Assembly: GCA_947044365.1 (NCBI GenBank)
Contig: OX345636.1
Location: forward strand, 55,097,746 to 55,161,745
DNA length: 64,000 bases
Reading direction: 5' to 3'
From: Petrosia ficiformis
Lineage: Eukaryota; Porifera; Demospongiae; Haplosclerida; Petrosiidae
The notes below the pieces were generated by a model that was given only the letters and a program-made list of their open reading frames with translations, had not been told where the DNA came from and did not search any database. The translations under genes and the position numbers were made by a program. Shown here in pieces: positions 51,839 through 64,000 of the stretch (position 1 is its first letter; each line of letters opens with the position of its first letter).

Positions 51839-53287
51839 CAATTGTATATATAAAATCCCTTTTAAATAATAAATACCCACCCCTAAGTCTGAATACTTAA
51901 CCACAAGTTTACACAAGAACACATGTGCAGCTACACAAAAAATGGAAAGGTGAGTCTCAAATCCAATATAATCTCATAATGTAGAGAATAGATTGATACC
52001 TTATAGTACACCCCCTATACCTCAAATCATGATAATGGTACAATTTGATGACTTGGTACACAGGATAACAAATAAAACTTAAAAAAATAAAATAAAATAA
52101 AAAAGCAAAAGCCAGAACAACAAGAAGTAAAACAAAATGTACACGTATATATATGTACAATAAATAAACTAAACAATGGACAGAGTGGAGAGGGTTGGGA
52201 TCCCACAAAGATATCTTTAACCCCCATTTCTGGTTCCCAAGACCAGACTGTCCACAATAACTAACCCAGTGTTACCAAAGCATCAAAACATTTGTGTATG
52301 TATGTATATATATGTAAGTTTGTATATGTGTATATGTACACACACTTTCAAATTGTATAGATAAAGTAAACATATGATGAGGGAAGGAATACAGTTATGA
52401 TACTGACCCATGATAGCCAATCAGGTTACTAGAATCCCAACTCAGCTGCTAAGCTAACGTTTACCAACTGAAAAGCATATTAATGTAGTATTTTGGTTTC
52501 AGCCAGGAATGGGGTGTCGGAGGTGAGAACCGGTGGTTCAATACTCTTAGAGCAGATCCATCGTCCAGTAGACAGAGACAGGTCTGTCTACAGTGTTTGT
52601 TGGTTGGTTGGAGAGTGGACAAGTACATTAAGGCTACCTCTGTAACCACCTTCTCCGCTAACAATGAGCACACCCATTAAACACACACACACACACACAC
52701 ACACACCATTCTGTTTCAGGGTATTGTCATCTCCACTAATAGTAGCATTTGAAATGATGGTTGGCCTGTTTCTTACTTCAGTGTATCCGAATTGGAAATT
52801 TGTAATCATATGATTAAGGTCAGCTAGTTGAAAGTACTTTTCTTGACGTATGCACCTCTCCAACATAAGTTTTGACTCATACGCTAAGGCTCCCTCTAAA
52901 ATATCATGCATTATATCTGGAAGGAGGCCACCAGAGGAAACATGAAAGAAGTTAAGTTCATTGAGATATACTGTTACCATTTTTTTTTTACATCATCCAC
53001 AAGTGGTTTCAGTATACTATACATTGTGTACTTGTTGATGAAGGACTTTTTAACAATTATTGCAAGTTGTGTAGAATTGACCTTTGATCTCAACCAAGGT
53101 GGCAAAGGGGGCCTGAAGAAGTAAGTGTAAGCCTAATTGCTGTCAAAATACACAGATCTTTGATGAACTGACTGAAGTACTCCTTCAAGGTTCTAAATGA
53201 CGACTTCCTCGTGTCAACAACTTATCATACTTACTTGTTAAAGATTCTTGCATAATATTTATACCGTTATACTGTTTACATCCTTTC

Positions 53288-53411
53288 TGAAGCTTCCTGG
53301 CTGCTCTGTAGCTGCATCTTTTACGCGCCACGCCCATTAATAGACTGAGCCCCCCAGAATGACGCAACTTCCTTAACTACGTATACAACGCATAGTCGCG
53401 CAAGTGACACA

Positions 53412-53458
<47 letters not shown>

Positions 53459-53508
53459 TAAACCCCGTGGAAAGCAATTATAGGGATGGCCCTACGGGCC
53501 ATAAAAAC
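53288..53508. repeat. dispersed repeat with internal AT microsatellite, copy 2
   Basis: Second copy of the 40527-40738 repeat, including the (AT)n tract (53416-53454) and the 'agggatggccctacggg' end. It lies in an intron of the minus-strand transposon-like gene. Confidence 0.65.
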
Positions 53509-54587
53509 TTTACTGCATACACATTTCTCAATTTATACATTATACATGTACCTCAGCCATAATCATGTTATCTCCAAGTAGTGTTCCAAGAGTTTCAAGT
53601 ATAGGAATATACATCATTTTCTCCTCCACAGTCTTGTAGCTACGCTGCTCACCAACCCCCTTCCATTGCCTCTCAGTGCCTAGTACAACTGACCTTGGTT
53701 CCTATGTAAAATGGCATGGACTAATCAAAACAACTCCCATGTTAAATCACAAGCTAGACTAACTCACCACTAATCCAAGATGTTCTCTACAGTACTTCAT
53801 TTGCTGATAAGCACTCTCTAGTCCCTGAAATGATCTTCCAAATAAGCCATCCGGGTTGAACACTGTTGCAAGGTCTGGAATCTGGCAAGACGAGATGTGA
53901 GCATTTTAAGTGCTTCTTCAACAGCAATGTAGGTTTTATGTAAGAGGAATTGTATCAGTGAGGTTATGTCTTGAATGATATTTTGCAAAGCTGACTGAGT
54001 AAGCTTATATCCTTCTCTAGTCTTCAGAATCCATTTGGCAGCATACGAAAGGACCTCTTCTTGAAGTACAGTTGATTGAAGGTTGGGCTCTGAAGTGGAA
54101 GGTTGTATATAATTATCATCTAAACTCATATCCTCATCTTCATCACTGCTTTCTCTCTCGTTGGCTTGGCATTGTAAAAGTTCGTGAAATCATATGAAAC
54201 TGATAGATGTGATTTGTGAAAGTTTTCATGTTTTGAAAAGTACGTTGACATCCATGCAGTCCACATGTTATACAAAAGCCAGCCTGAGTTGAATGAACAA
54301 GACGAATATGAGGTAACAGGAGCTGAATAGTAGGAGCATGGAATTCTGCACAAAGTGGACAATTATAATAATATTTCAGTTGCCATCAAACCCTACATAT
54401 AGAAATATGTATATTAAATACACATAAACAGTATATGTAAATTAATAGAACCATGATTGTTTATTGGCCATACAAATGATTGTAGCTATACAATTACTCA
54501 CCTCTCTCTAGACTAGCCATTAGCCGGAGAAAGTTAGCCAACTTACGCGCATGCGCATAACCCCACGTGTAACCACGTGGTACCAAA

Positions 54588-55066
54588 ATGCAGTCTTTCA
54601 ATGTTGAAGTACTAATGCCACCTGGTATAAGTAATACATCTAATAACTGCTTTGCCAGCAGTGTTATTCACTGCCTCTTTAACCATCCTGTTTTCTTGTC
54701 ACTGTCATCAAAGATAACAGAAGATCATCAGTTATGTACAAAGTGTGGAAGAAATGGTAATAAACATTACTCTGTTTATAATCAAAACAAAAACTGTACA
54801 TGAAATTTATTAAAATTAGAACCATGTTTCTCAAACACTATTCAAAACTTGTTTGAGCAGTATAAATATAATAATACACCCACTGTACTTCAGTCCAAGT
54901 TATTCACTGAAACCCTGCAAAGTGAGAAAATACATGAATTATGAAATAAAGCAAATACTTTAAAAACAATTTTAGCAACACACCAATCTTTTATACCTGG
55001 GGTTTATCAAGATGCTCATGAATATTTCATCCAGCTAAGTGATAAACTACAAGGATTATCACCAAG
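54588..55066 (+). pseudogene. ubiquitin-specific-protease-like region of the transposon
   Basis: ATG 54588 opens a first exon to 54756 with a Cys-box resembling USP enzymes (PPGISNTSNNCFASSVIHCL) followed by LCTKCG. The second exon, from about 54811 to 55066, carries FIPGVYQDAHEYFIQL, matching the QDAHEF box of the same family. An in-frame TGA near 54942 interrupts it. The His box expected later in USPs was not found; instead a Ulp1-like region follows. This could be the N-terminal part of one element-encoded polypeptide or a separate gene. Confidence 0.55.
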
Positions 55067-55344
55067 GTCAGTAACATCACTCTTTACAGCACTGCTGAAT
55101 TTAAAAAGTATTTGCTAATCTATAGATCAAAAGACTTCATACACAAGAAATTATTTGCTGAAGTAACTCAAACACGTTAGTGTATTGTAATAATAATGCA
55201 TACTGGGAAAAAAGTATTCACTTTGAGTTCTCTATTTTTTTCTAAACTATGTTGTGATGGATATCAGGCAGTAGTTAAGTGGTATAGTAAAGTAAGGAGA
55301 AGCACACAATATAATATTATGTGAAGAAAACTCTTTAATACGTA

Positions 55345-55952
55345 GGTCAATCTGATGACATATGATTTAATCTTGTGCGTTATTAATCACCGTCAGAATC
55401 ATTGGATGCTAATGGTAATACTCATACAATGCATTTCAGTAATTAAAAGTACTTCATGTCATGCATGTGTTCCCAAATAGGTTGTAGATATCAATAAGCA
55501 ACAGGCAGAATATTTTGACTCGTACAAAGGCTCAGACGAATCGTATTGGACATGGCTAAAGTAATTTTATTAAAATTAATTCTATATACACAGTGAATCA
55601 CTATATTCCACAGGTCATTTTTTGAGTTACGGTGTATAAACAATGGAATTCCAGTACCAAACTGGAAGTGTTGGAGATACCTTCACAGAACAGTAAGAAC
55701 GCATTATCTTGCACACACATAATAATTATGTAATATCAATCAAAGGACCAGCCTATTCAAACTAATGGAACTGATTGTGGGGTTTTTACAACTCAATTTG
55801 CACTGTGTCGTGTGTATGAGATGAGTTGGGATTTTACACAGGTAGTAAATTCGGTTATAAATGTATGAAAATTTATAAGCAATTATGTTACAGAATGATA
55901 TGAATGTAATTAGAAAGATATTATTGGAGGAAATTCTTTGTGGACACTTGTT
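55345..55952 (+). CDS. Ulp1/SENP-like C48 cysteine protease region of the transposon
   Basis: Exons ending at 55414, then 55481-55560, 55614-55692, 55746-55841 and 55894-55952. Motifs in order: NHRQNHWMLM with the catalytic His, DINKQQAEYFDSYKG with the Asp, and QTNGTDCGVFTTQF with Gln and catalytic Cys, then NDMNVIRKILLEEIL. This is the H-D-Q-C layout of SUMO-type Ulp1 proteases. Ulp1 domains are known partners of several DNA transposons. The first exon start and the 55746 acceptor are uncertain. Confidence 0.6.
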
Positions 55953-56174
55953 GTAAGTATACAAAAAACTGTATAATGTAAAATGACATAAGCCATTCTA
56001 CGTTTAGAAATTTTGATGTAAGAACAAAAACAATTGGCGAATCTAAATCTACACTCCCAACATCTTCTCTTCAGTTACAGTCAAAAGACAATAGAAAACC
56101 ATTTGTTGTTAATGTAACTACAAAAGGTATACCAAAATAACAAATGATCAGGCTGCTTTTCAACACATCAAATT

Positions 56175-58246
56175 ATGTCATGTTACATTTTTTTAGCCAA
56201 ACCTGCTGACATTACGTCAATTTCACATAAAATGAAATATGCCAAAAAGACTATTTCACAACACCCAAAACATCTATCACTTCATAAACACAAAAAATCA
56301 AATATTGAAGGACTTACATGTTCTTCTTGTGGGAAGGTCTATGCTCATAAAAGCAGTCTATCCAAGCACATTCGTAAAGAACACAGTCAGAACCAGAGTG
56401 GACATATCATCTGTAGTAAATGTGAAAAGAGGTAATAATAATTATAATTATATATACATAGAATGACAACAGTTAATCTATTATTGTATTTAACTCTCTC
56501 TGTATTTGCATCAGAGTGACAACCTTACAAAAGTTAACAAATCATTTGGAGAGTGATCATCAATTGGAAATAGAAATTACAGACACCACTTTCGCAGACT
56601 ATGCAGAATTTACTGTGTGGAAAGAAGACTTGGAGAGAGAAACACACTCATCGTATATATATTTGTTCTGTGTCTACAAACGGCATTTCAAAGAGATATG
56701 TTAAATAAATTTGGTAGTGATACCATATGTATGGATGCTACACACGGTACAAATATGTACAATTTTTATTTAATTACTGTACTTGTTGTAGATGAATATG
56801 GAGAAGGTTTGCCCTTCGGGATGGATGATAAGTAATAGAGAGGATTCTATAGCGTTAATTGAATTTTTTAAAGCCATTAAAATAGTTTGTGGTAATATTG
56901 CACCAAAGTGGTTCATGAGCGACGATGCTGAACAATATTTCAATGCCTGGAGGGGGGTTTTCAGTGAAAATAAAACAAGTAAGCTGCTTTGTGTATGGCA
57001 CATTCATCGAGCATGGTGTAAGGCATTACATGATCACATTCCTGACAAGCAAGATCAAAGTAATGTGTATCATATGCTATGCGTACTCTTACAAGAGCAT
57101 GATGAATCAAAATTTAGAACCATGTTGCAAGCATTTCTAACTGAACTACACACTAAGCATAACAGATTTTATATTTATTTTAACACAACATACTGCTCCC
57201 GTTTGGCACAATGGGCAACATGTTACAAAAAAGGATGTACAGCTAATACAAACATGTTTGTGGAGTCATTTCACAGTGTACTCAAAGTAGTTTACTTGCA
57301 TCACAAGCAAAACAGACGTGTTGACTCCCTTCTTGTAACCTTGATAAAAATCGCTCGAAACAAGACCTTTGAAAGATTTCGCAAACTAGAAATGGGTAAA
57401 CAAACACACCGAATATGTGAAATTTCAAAACGACATCAAGCAGCATTATCACTTTCACCTACCTCTGCAACACTAGTAGCTGAAAATAAATGGAAAGTGA
57501 GATCACAAAAAAAACCTCAGATGGAATACACAGTTGAAAAGTGTCATGAATCATGTCCCTGCAAGATTATTTGTCGTGAATGCAATATCTGTCCACACAT
57601 TTATAACTGTACATGTTTGGATGCCACATTACATGCCACAGTTTGTAAACATATACATTTCATACATATGCAAACTAACAGTGGTGGTACCAAAACACAA
57701 CACATAACTCCAGTAGATTACTCATATTTTACTAACATACTATTTCAGAAGTCCAACAAGGGAGACTTAAATATGGCTAAAAGTAAACTATTAGCAGATC
57801 TGAAAGAACTGGAAACGTATGTCCAATCCTGCAATAAAATAGATATTTTAAATGCTACAAATAAACATATAAAAGCAGCTATTGCTATATCAAAGGCATT
57901 GCAAACTCAATCTGAAGAAAAGATTCTAGCTGTGAAGAGAAAGGTTTCTCCAAATGAAAACCACAAAACGCAACAGAAGTTCTTTTCTACAAAAAAGCCA
58001 AGAAATGCATCTACATCGGCACTTTCTAAACCTTCTTTTATGGAAGTTGAAAACTGCCTCATAGAATTGAAGCAAAAAGAAGCTATGGTGTGTGGAAATT
58101 GCTTAAAAGAAAATGACATTAACCATAGTAATGTAACAGTGGATTCAATGCGATACATGTTCCATGTGGCTACATCTTTCGTGTACCATACCAAAATTAA
58201 CATTTTTACCACAATATTACACTTGTCATTTTTGCTGTACCACTGA
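56175..58246 (+). pseudogene. MULE-type transposase with C2H2 fingers and SWIM domain
   Basis: The exon to 56431 holds a C2H2 finger (CSSCGKVYAHKSSLSKHI) and starts a second that is completed across the intron 56432-56514 (CSKCEK, then NHLESDH). The transposase core has DDE-type residues in CMDATHG, WFMSDDAEQYFNAW and NMFVESFHS. A SWIM pattern CxC-x9-CxH follows (CTCLDATLHATVCKH). The long frame 56792-58246 is the main body. The upstream frame with CMDATHG joins it only if one extra base after CCCTTCGGG near 56819 is ignored. Another frame change occurs near 56660-56690, where sequence also seems deleted. So this copy is probably inactive. Confidence 0.75.
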
Positions 58247-58311
58247 ATAGTTAGCTTAAAGATTAATTTTACTACTTGTGTTATAGTTGTGTATAATTAT
58301 ATAAATACATA

Positions 58312-58330
58312 TACATAATTATATATATAT

Positions 58331-58372
<42 letters not shown>

Positions 58373-58422
58373 TATATTGTATATATATATAATATTATAT
58401 ATATATATAATTATATATAATT

Positions 58423-58453
<31 letters not shown>

Positions 58454-58575
58454 ATATATATATATATATAATATACTATATAAAAATTAATTAAATATAT
58501 ATCATTATGTTATGTACAATATTATATACACAATATTTAATTATCTATATACGCATATAATATATATATATCTTA
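58312..58575. repeat. AT-rich low-complexity tract
   Basis: Imperfect (AT)n with TATATAAT interruptions near the right end of the transposon, after its last stop codon. Confidence 0.85.
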
Positions 58576-58795
58576 TTTTCATTCGAGTTATACTTATTAT
58601 TTACCTTTTCGTATATAAGAGACTCCAACACCACCACGTCTGATCACATCTAAATAACCACGCCTAACAGGGCCCGCTCAGATCATAATACAGCCGGCCC
58701 ACGTAATTAATTGGCTAACTTTCTCCGGCTAATGGCTAGTCTCTCTAGTCTCTCTAGTCTGTTTTCAATGATTCAATCAATAGTGGCCGTTAACC

Positions 58796-58805
58796 GCGCA
58801 TGCGC
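58796..58805. promoter_or_regulatory. GCGCATGCGC palindrome, NRF1-like
   Basis: The palindrome matches the core of animal NRF1 sites. It lies about 90 bp upstream of the first SAMD3-like exon. The same 10-mer occurs at 54547-54556, just inside the left end of the transposon and 31 bp before its first ATG. A promoter role is an inference from position. Confidence 0.4.
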
Positions 58806-58888
58806 ATAAATCTATATACACTTCAGCGGCGAATCAGCGCCTGCCGCCTGTCGCAACTGGTGTGAAATTGGCAGTCTTAGCGTAAGGA

Positions 58889-61800
58889 TTGACTGAGAAA
58901 AGAATCTCAAGTCTCAATGTTTTTGAATTTTGCGACTTTTTGTCGACAAGATTCGATGAAGTTGTGACTGAATCATTCCGAATGAACAAAATTAGTGGAC
59001 ATTGCTTTATGAAACTAAGTGAACAGCAGATGGGAAGGATGGTGACTGCAATTGGTGATGTTGTGGAGTTGTTGGATCTACAGAGCAGAGTGATAAAGTT
59101 GCTAAATCCGCTATCTGAGCAAGTGAGTCATCTTTTACACACATTACAGTAGTTATGGAATCTAGGATGTAATTCCAGCTGCTTGAATTTAATACACAAA
59201 CACATATATAATGTCTGGAAGTAAGGCCGGAATAGTGCATGGTACTATTCCACTTTATACATTCCATCTTGCAGAATAACAGTGATACTTCTAACTACCA
59301 TGTCAAGGCAACCACAAGCATTCAGGTGCATTCAAGAGGAGAACAAGTAAGTGGAATTATCTTGTTTGAACCTGTCATAACCATAAATACATTCAGATTG
59401 GACCATTACGAGATGATCATCAGATAACTTACAGATTAGATACTATTACCTTTTAATAATACAGTGCTATCTTAGCAATAGACCATTTATTTGAGTGACA
59501 TCAAAATGTGCATGTTGACGCTCAGGAACTTTCATTGACAGCTCTACATGTATGTTTGATCAGCTTCTCTACTTTAGTTATAGTCATTCATGTAGTACAT
59601 GTACAATACAGTTATATAGATACATCATATTACTGATGTGATTTTTATAAAGACAGACTTTGCAGTGCCTTTCTAAACTATCATTATTATGATTATGTTG
59701 TTTCTCTGCATTGCATTGTACATAGGAGGTTTCTGGTACGCCTAACCGCATTGTGAAGGTTGGAACTACCGTTCAACCACATTCTAACTTGCTTCAGAAC
59801 TTCCAAGTGCCTAAAACTTTTTCAACTCGTACAATGATGGCACTAAACAGTGGAGACAAATCGAGCATCACAAGTTCAGTCCGGAAAGAGATCATTGCTG
59901 CTGTGTCCACACTAGTTATGGTGCATGTAACCTACCCCACTTTGGATGAGTACAGCCATATCTGTGAACTACTGGTTAGAGAGTACCCGATTCTTTCTGA
60001 CTGTTTTGGATGTGGCTATGTGAGAGTAATGTGTCATGTAACAGTTTCTATATAGTTTATACTTCTACAGTCATATAATTATGTGACTAGCCATAGGAAA
60101 ATGCACGACTACTAAATATTATTTAAAGATACATGTAAGTGTTTAATCAAAATTATTAGTTTTAGTAGCAGTGCATTTTCCTATGGTGGCTCACATATAA
60201 ATGATGATGTTTATTCCCTATGTACATGTACATGTTCTGTTATATATATACAGTCAACCTGGTGAAGTAAACTGATAAACAGATTTAAAAATTCCAGAAA
60301 GGGATCAAAAAGGAAATTACCAAACGATTCAAACAATGACAGTGTAGATGAACCACCTTAACAAAGTAGCCAAAGGGTCTACCCCTAGCCGTTTCTACCT
60401 TCATCCTAAAGGAGAGTCCCTCCCTGAAGCTGAATACGAGAAGCTTGTATATCAACTAAAGGTTGAATTTACTGAAAAAAGTCATTCAAAATCAAAGACA
60501 ATGAAAAGTCTGATGGATGACACTTTCACAACATGGAGGAAGTGGATAGTTGATGAGCAACCGAAAGTAGTGGAAGTATTGGCAAAGTTTCTGTTCCTTA
60601 ATTTGGAACGATGGGTGAGTCTTAATACTGATCTACATGTACATCCATATGCAGATGTACATGTACATGTATACTCATATCTTTACATGTATGTATATAC
60701 TGAGAATATATCTGTACAGGTACACTTTGTGACACACATTGAAACACAACTGTTCTATTTTGTAATTCTCAACATAGTTAAGACGAGAGTTCAAGGTGAT
60801 AACGAATATAGAAGGGGTTTCCGGTTTAGTGGAAGAGTGGATAACCAGGTGGCAGCCCATTATACTGGGATACATAGAAAAAAAGGCTTTATCAAGCACT
60901 GCACTCAAAATTAAACTTGCTGATTTAGAAGGTAATGATTGAAATATTCCTCTCATGTAATACCAAGTAATAATTATTCTTTACAGCGCATTAAGTGTGT
61001 TGATGTGGCACAATAATTAGGCTTGTAAAGGTTGAAATTAGATAATGCGCAAAAGGAAGTGAGTATACATTATCTTTTGGAGACCTTTATTATCCCACCT
61101 GAGTGCCATGGTAAAATGCTTAATACACTGTAAAAAAGGCTTAGTGCATTCACTTGACATTCATTAATTCAAGGACATTTTCATGCATAGACATTTACAT
61201 GTACATGTACCCACTTCTGCAGATGATACAGAGAAGAGTATAACTGCACTTGAGCACCTATTATACCCAAGATCACAGAAGACAAAATTTAGTATCCTAC
61301 ATTCGTGCATGGTAAGTGCATTTCTTGTTGTATCTTCCATCTTTAATTCAATGACAGTGGTGAATTCATGACACTATTGTTAAAGTAATCGAAGCACTCA
61401 CACTGTAGTACATGCCAATTGTCAAAAACAGTGTCTGAGTATAGGCCAGCTGGAATATTAACAGCTGCACCTACTCTTCTTCATTCTATATCACTGCATG
61501 CTATTAGTACAGAAAGAAAGGTATTCAGTAGTAGATTGTAAACTCACCAAAACAGTAATTATGCTTTAGTTCATAATAACAGCTACACATGTACATAACA
61601 TAACCAATCAAGTACTTCAATAATTTTTGGTAAAGTTTCTACATGGGATAATTGAAAATGCATGAAGAATGATAAGGAACCACTATGCATGCTCACTCTA
61701 GCATCAAGTAAGTCTGCATCTAGAGTGTAGTTTGATCTGTGTGATGGAATGTTTTTCTATAATATCCGATCTTTCTTGATATACATGTACGTTAACTGAA

Positions 61801-62131
61801 TTTTGTCCCTTTGTTAACACAGGGCTGTGTTGATGTGGATGATGAAGTGCAGAAACTGAAAAGGAAAGAGTCATTCATAGTTGTTGCTGACAGTGATGAT
61901 ATAACAGAATACTTCATATATGTTGAGTCTCAGTTCTTAGTCAGCACAACTACACTTGAAGATGCTCTGGCAAACTTGATTTGTGCATACTTTGTTTTTG
62001 ACATAGTATACCCAAGACCTATATACCCTCTACTAATTCTCCTACAGAATACTCTGATGGGAATCAAGGACAGCCAGAAGCTACCCACATCAGTCTGTAC
62101 TCTACTTATGAGTATTTCGACCATCCGTTAA
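58889..62131 (+). CDS. SAMD3-like SAM-domain protein, one damaged exon
   Basis: Proposed exons: 58889-59122, 59275-59346, 59726-60019, 60298-60614, 60778-60931, 61223-61311, 61395-61520, 61823-62131. The first encodes a SAM-like domain (NVFEFCDFLSTRFDE, NKISGHCFMKLSEQQMGRM). Exon 3 holds TLDEYSHICELLVREYP and SDCFGCGY; later exons hold LPEAEYEKLVYQL, EFKVITNIEGVSGLV, and PAGILTAAPTLLHS. The last has SFIVVADSDD, YFVFDIVYPRP and a stop at 62131. The overall order resembles fish SAMD3-like proteins, function unknown. No in-frame ATG precedes the SAM domain: TAA lies just before 58889, so the true start is upstream or at an internal ATG near 58982. In exon 60298-60614 stops near 60337-60347 force a frame change. 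Acceptor 61395 is weak. Confidence 0.55.
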
Positions 62132-64000
62132 AAGATATTGTTTACATGCATGTACATAAAGATATGCCATTACTGTAGTATTATTATGAATTTAATAGTA
62201 ATTATTATCTACTGATTTCTGTATAGTTCTTATTCAGAAGAATTTTTGTCAATGTCACTTTTACTCTCCACATTCAATTACTGCAACTCTGAAAAGGTGT
62301 TACCACAATTCTTTTGGAGTAATAAGATTTACTCCCTTGAAGAGTTTTATTTGCCCGGCTGCTGCAACTCTCTTTAAAGAGTAATGGTTACTCCAATGTT
62401 TTAACAGTGTACAGCTGTTGATGAGCCTGAAAAATCTACACTGCCACTACTTTCTAACATTCTCCTCTCTTTTCAGCTGCTATAAAAGAGGTGATGACAC
62501 ACTCTGAGAGTGCCAGACAGTAGCTTTTAAAATAACAACTTCATGTTCTACTAAAACTTCTACCTAACCTTGAATAAAATTGTTATAGCCATCCATGCTC
62601 TTGTATGCCTTCAGTTGCTCCCTGGTGTAAGGAATATCAGACATTTAAATATGTCAGGATACTCCACCTCTGGTAAAAACAAAACTATTGCTACACAATG
62701 GATCACATGATTAACCTGCTATATTCAACTTCTCTCTGTACCTCTTTTGTGCGACAGTATCCATTTCTTCATGGTAGATCATAATCTGCACGTTAGTCTT
62801 GCACATAATTTTTATGGTCTATTGTAATTCTTATGCTGTAGCTTTACTGATCATTTCAGACATACGTGTATATACAACAAAATTGAATGTTTGGGCTATG
62901 ACCAGATAGCTCAAAGGAGTAGAGAGCAAATGAAATTAGGTACGATGTCTGATCTAAAAGAAATGCAAAAAAAATTATTCACGCTGAATTAACAATCCCC
63001 TGTAGCTAAATATTTCTCACGAAAATACAAAAGCAATATAATTATATAATTATATATAATATATAATTTATACTACATACAGTGGCATAGCAATTGAGCA
63101 ATTGCATTTCATTTAGTTGCGTTGCTACGTAAACACAAGGGTCAGGCCACGCCTGACTAGCCAGATCAGACATCGCTTGGTTTATCTATCCTATCTGCAT
63201 GTTGTTCTATACTGTCAGATGTGTACACATATTTTTATTTTGAATGCAAAAGCTCTTATCAGGAATTAATGACTTGAACCAAGTACTGTACAGTAAACAA
63301 ATAATTAGATATGTACATGTATACATAAATAATAGTGACAGTCTAGTATTAATACTGGTATACGACCTAATTAAATGAACTAGACTCCAAGGTAAGTAAT
63401 AATAAATCACAGGCTATACACTTACAATACATGATTATCCACACATGCATGCACATACACACTGTGTGTGTATGTGTGCTAATCACTACTAGAGTCACGA
63501 ATTTACCATTCATGAATATAATTATATAAATATTCCAGTGTACTATAAATGAATGTCTGTGTTCTCTAGGTAACATTATTCACCAACAAAATTTGAATTA
63601 TATTGCCCACTCATATATTTTAGAGTGTATACTCATAAATTTCTTGCAACCTACATGATCTATTCTATCCTGGTTTGTTCCTCGTAATAGATATAATATA
63701 TCATCTGCTCTCCTATTATACATATGAAATCATGCATATTTTCATCTACACACATTATAATCATATAGCTTTGCACAGATTTGTTATACTTGCAATGATT
63801 AATTTTGTGTAATTAAGGCAGTGACTATTCATCTACCAGAATGTGCATACCTCAGAAGTGTAAATAAAACCCATCCAACACCACTTTTAATTTAATAATT
63901 ATTATAGCAACAAGCCGAAGAAAGCTTTAGTAGACATTATTGCATGTTTTATAACTTCTTTATTAATTGAAAGTCTACCATATTGCCCAGATTATATGCA
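62132..64000. other. 3' flank, mostly unexplained
   Basis: A MITE with end 'ttttaacagtgtac' lies at about 62250-62415, related to 49822. AT tracts lie near 63035-63065. Apart from the small minus-strand exon listed separately, no gene was seen. CA/TG repeats near 63440-63478 form a small palindrome. Confidence 0.35.
62569..62644 (-). CDS. first exon of a SWIM/YqaJ-type multicopy gene, partial
   Basis: ATG at 62644-62642 on the minus strand opens MSDIPYTREQLKAYKSMDGY and ends at a GT donor after 25 codons. The YTREQLKAYKS motif resembles the N-terminal part of multicopy proteins with SWIM zinc fingers that I know from invertebrates and fish. No downstream exon could be placed before the SAMD3-like gene end, so it may be a fragment. 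Confidence 0.35.

Larger units (their letters stand above)
54504..58748 (+). mobile_element. 4.2-kb MULE-like DNA transposon with perfect TIRs and target duplication
   Basis: 30-bp terminal inverted repeats at 54512-54541 and 58711-58740 (starting ACTAGCCATTAGCCGG) appear identical by eye. They are flanked by 8-bp duplications CTCTCTAG (54504-54511 and 58741-58748). The right flank is itself a CTCTCTAGT-type short repeat, which slightly weakens the duplication call. Inside, all on the plus strand: a ubiquitin-protease-like N-terminal region, a Ulp1-like cysteine protease, C2H2 fingers, and a MULE-type transposase with a SWIM zinc finger. The coding parts contain one in-frame stop and at least two frame changes, so this copy looks inactive although its ends are intact. 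It sits about 150 bp upstream of the SAMD3-like gene. Confidence 0.8.

Overview
This is AT-rich eukaryotic nuclear DNA with spliced genes, GT-AG introns, many microsatellites and dense small transposons. Gene content (furin-like convertases with introns, a SAMD3-like SAM protein, a PEX11-gamma-like fragment, pogo transposases, animal-style splicing) fits an early-branching animal. A demosponge of the Amphimedon type is my best guess. That is an inference from style and families, not from a marker gene.

Layout. 1-218: last exon of a gene entering from the left. 2.3-4.5 kb: broken 3' end of a proprotein convertase (PC) gene. 8.4-21.5 kb: intact 11-exon PC gene A, with a broken extra 3' end at 21.8-22.4 kb. 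23.1-25.0 kb: Copia fragment followed by a 186-bp satellite. 25.0-25.3 kb: truncated PEX11-gamma-like exon. 25.4-28.7 kb: minus-strand von Willebrand A gene with a frameshift. 29.2-31.4 kb: inverted satellite and minus-strand Copia remains. 33.2-34.5 kb: minus-strand pogo transposase split by a TTAA MITE. 35.9-48.1 kb: intact PC gene B. 50.2-54.4 kb: minus-strand transposon-like multi-exon gene. 54.5-58.7 kb: 4.2-kb TIR element with target-site duplication, carrying two peptidase-like regions, zinc fingers and a SWIM-type transposase. 58.9-62.1 kb: SAMD3-like gene. 62.1-64 kb: mostly unexplained.

Genes A and B have the same exon structure and phases and arose by tandem duplication. Intron and flank similarity extends from about 6.3 and 31.4 kb to about 23.2 and 48.8 kb. 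Both encode a secreted, autoprocessed subtilisin/kexin protease with a P domain, a Ser/Thr repeat stalk, one membrane helix and a short tail with a tyrosine sorting-like motif. Unusual points are a Tyr/Asp-rich insertion of about 65 residues inside the P domain and loss of the furin-like Cys repeat, which survives only in the broken copies. The members probably cleave other secretory proteins in the late secretory pathway or at the cell surface.

The rest of the window is mobile-element turnover (hAT, Tc1/mariner-like, TTAA elements, pogo, Copia, LINE-like, MULE-like). Insertions present in only one duplicate date them after the duplication. All exon limits were read by eye from splice signals, frame continuity and the A/B comparison, with no transcript data.
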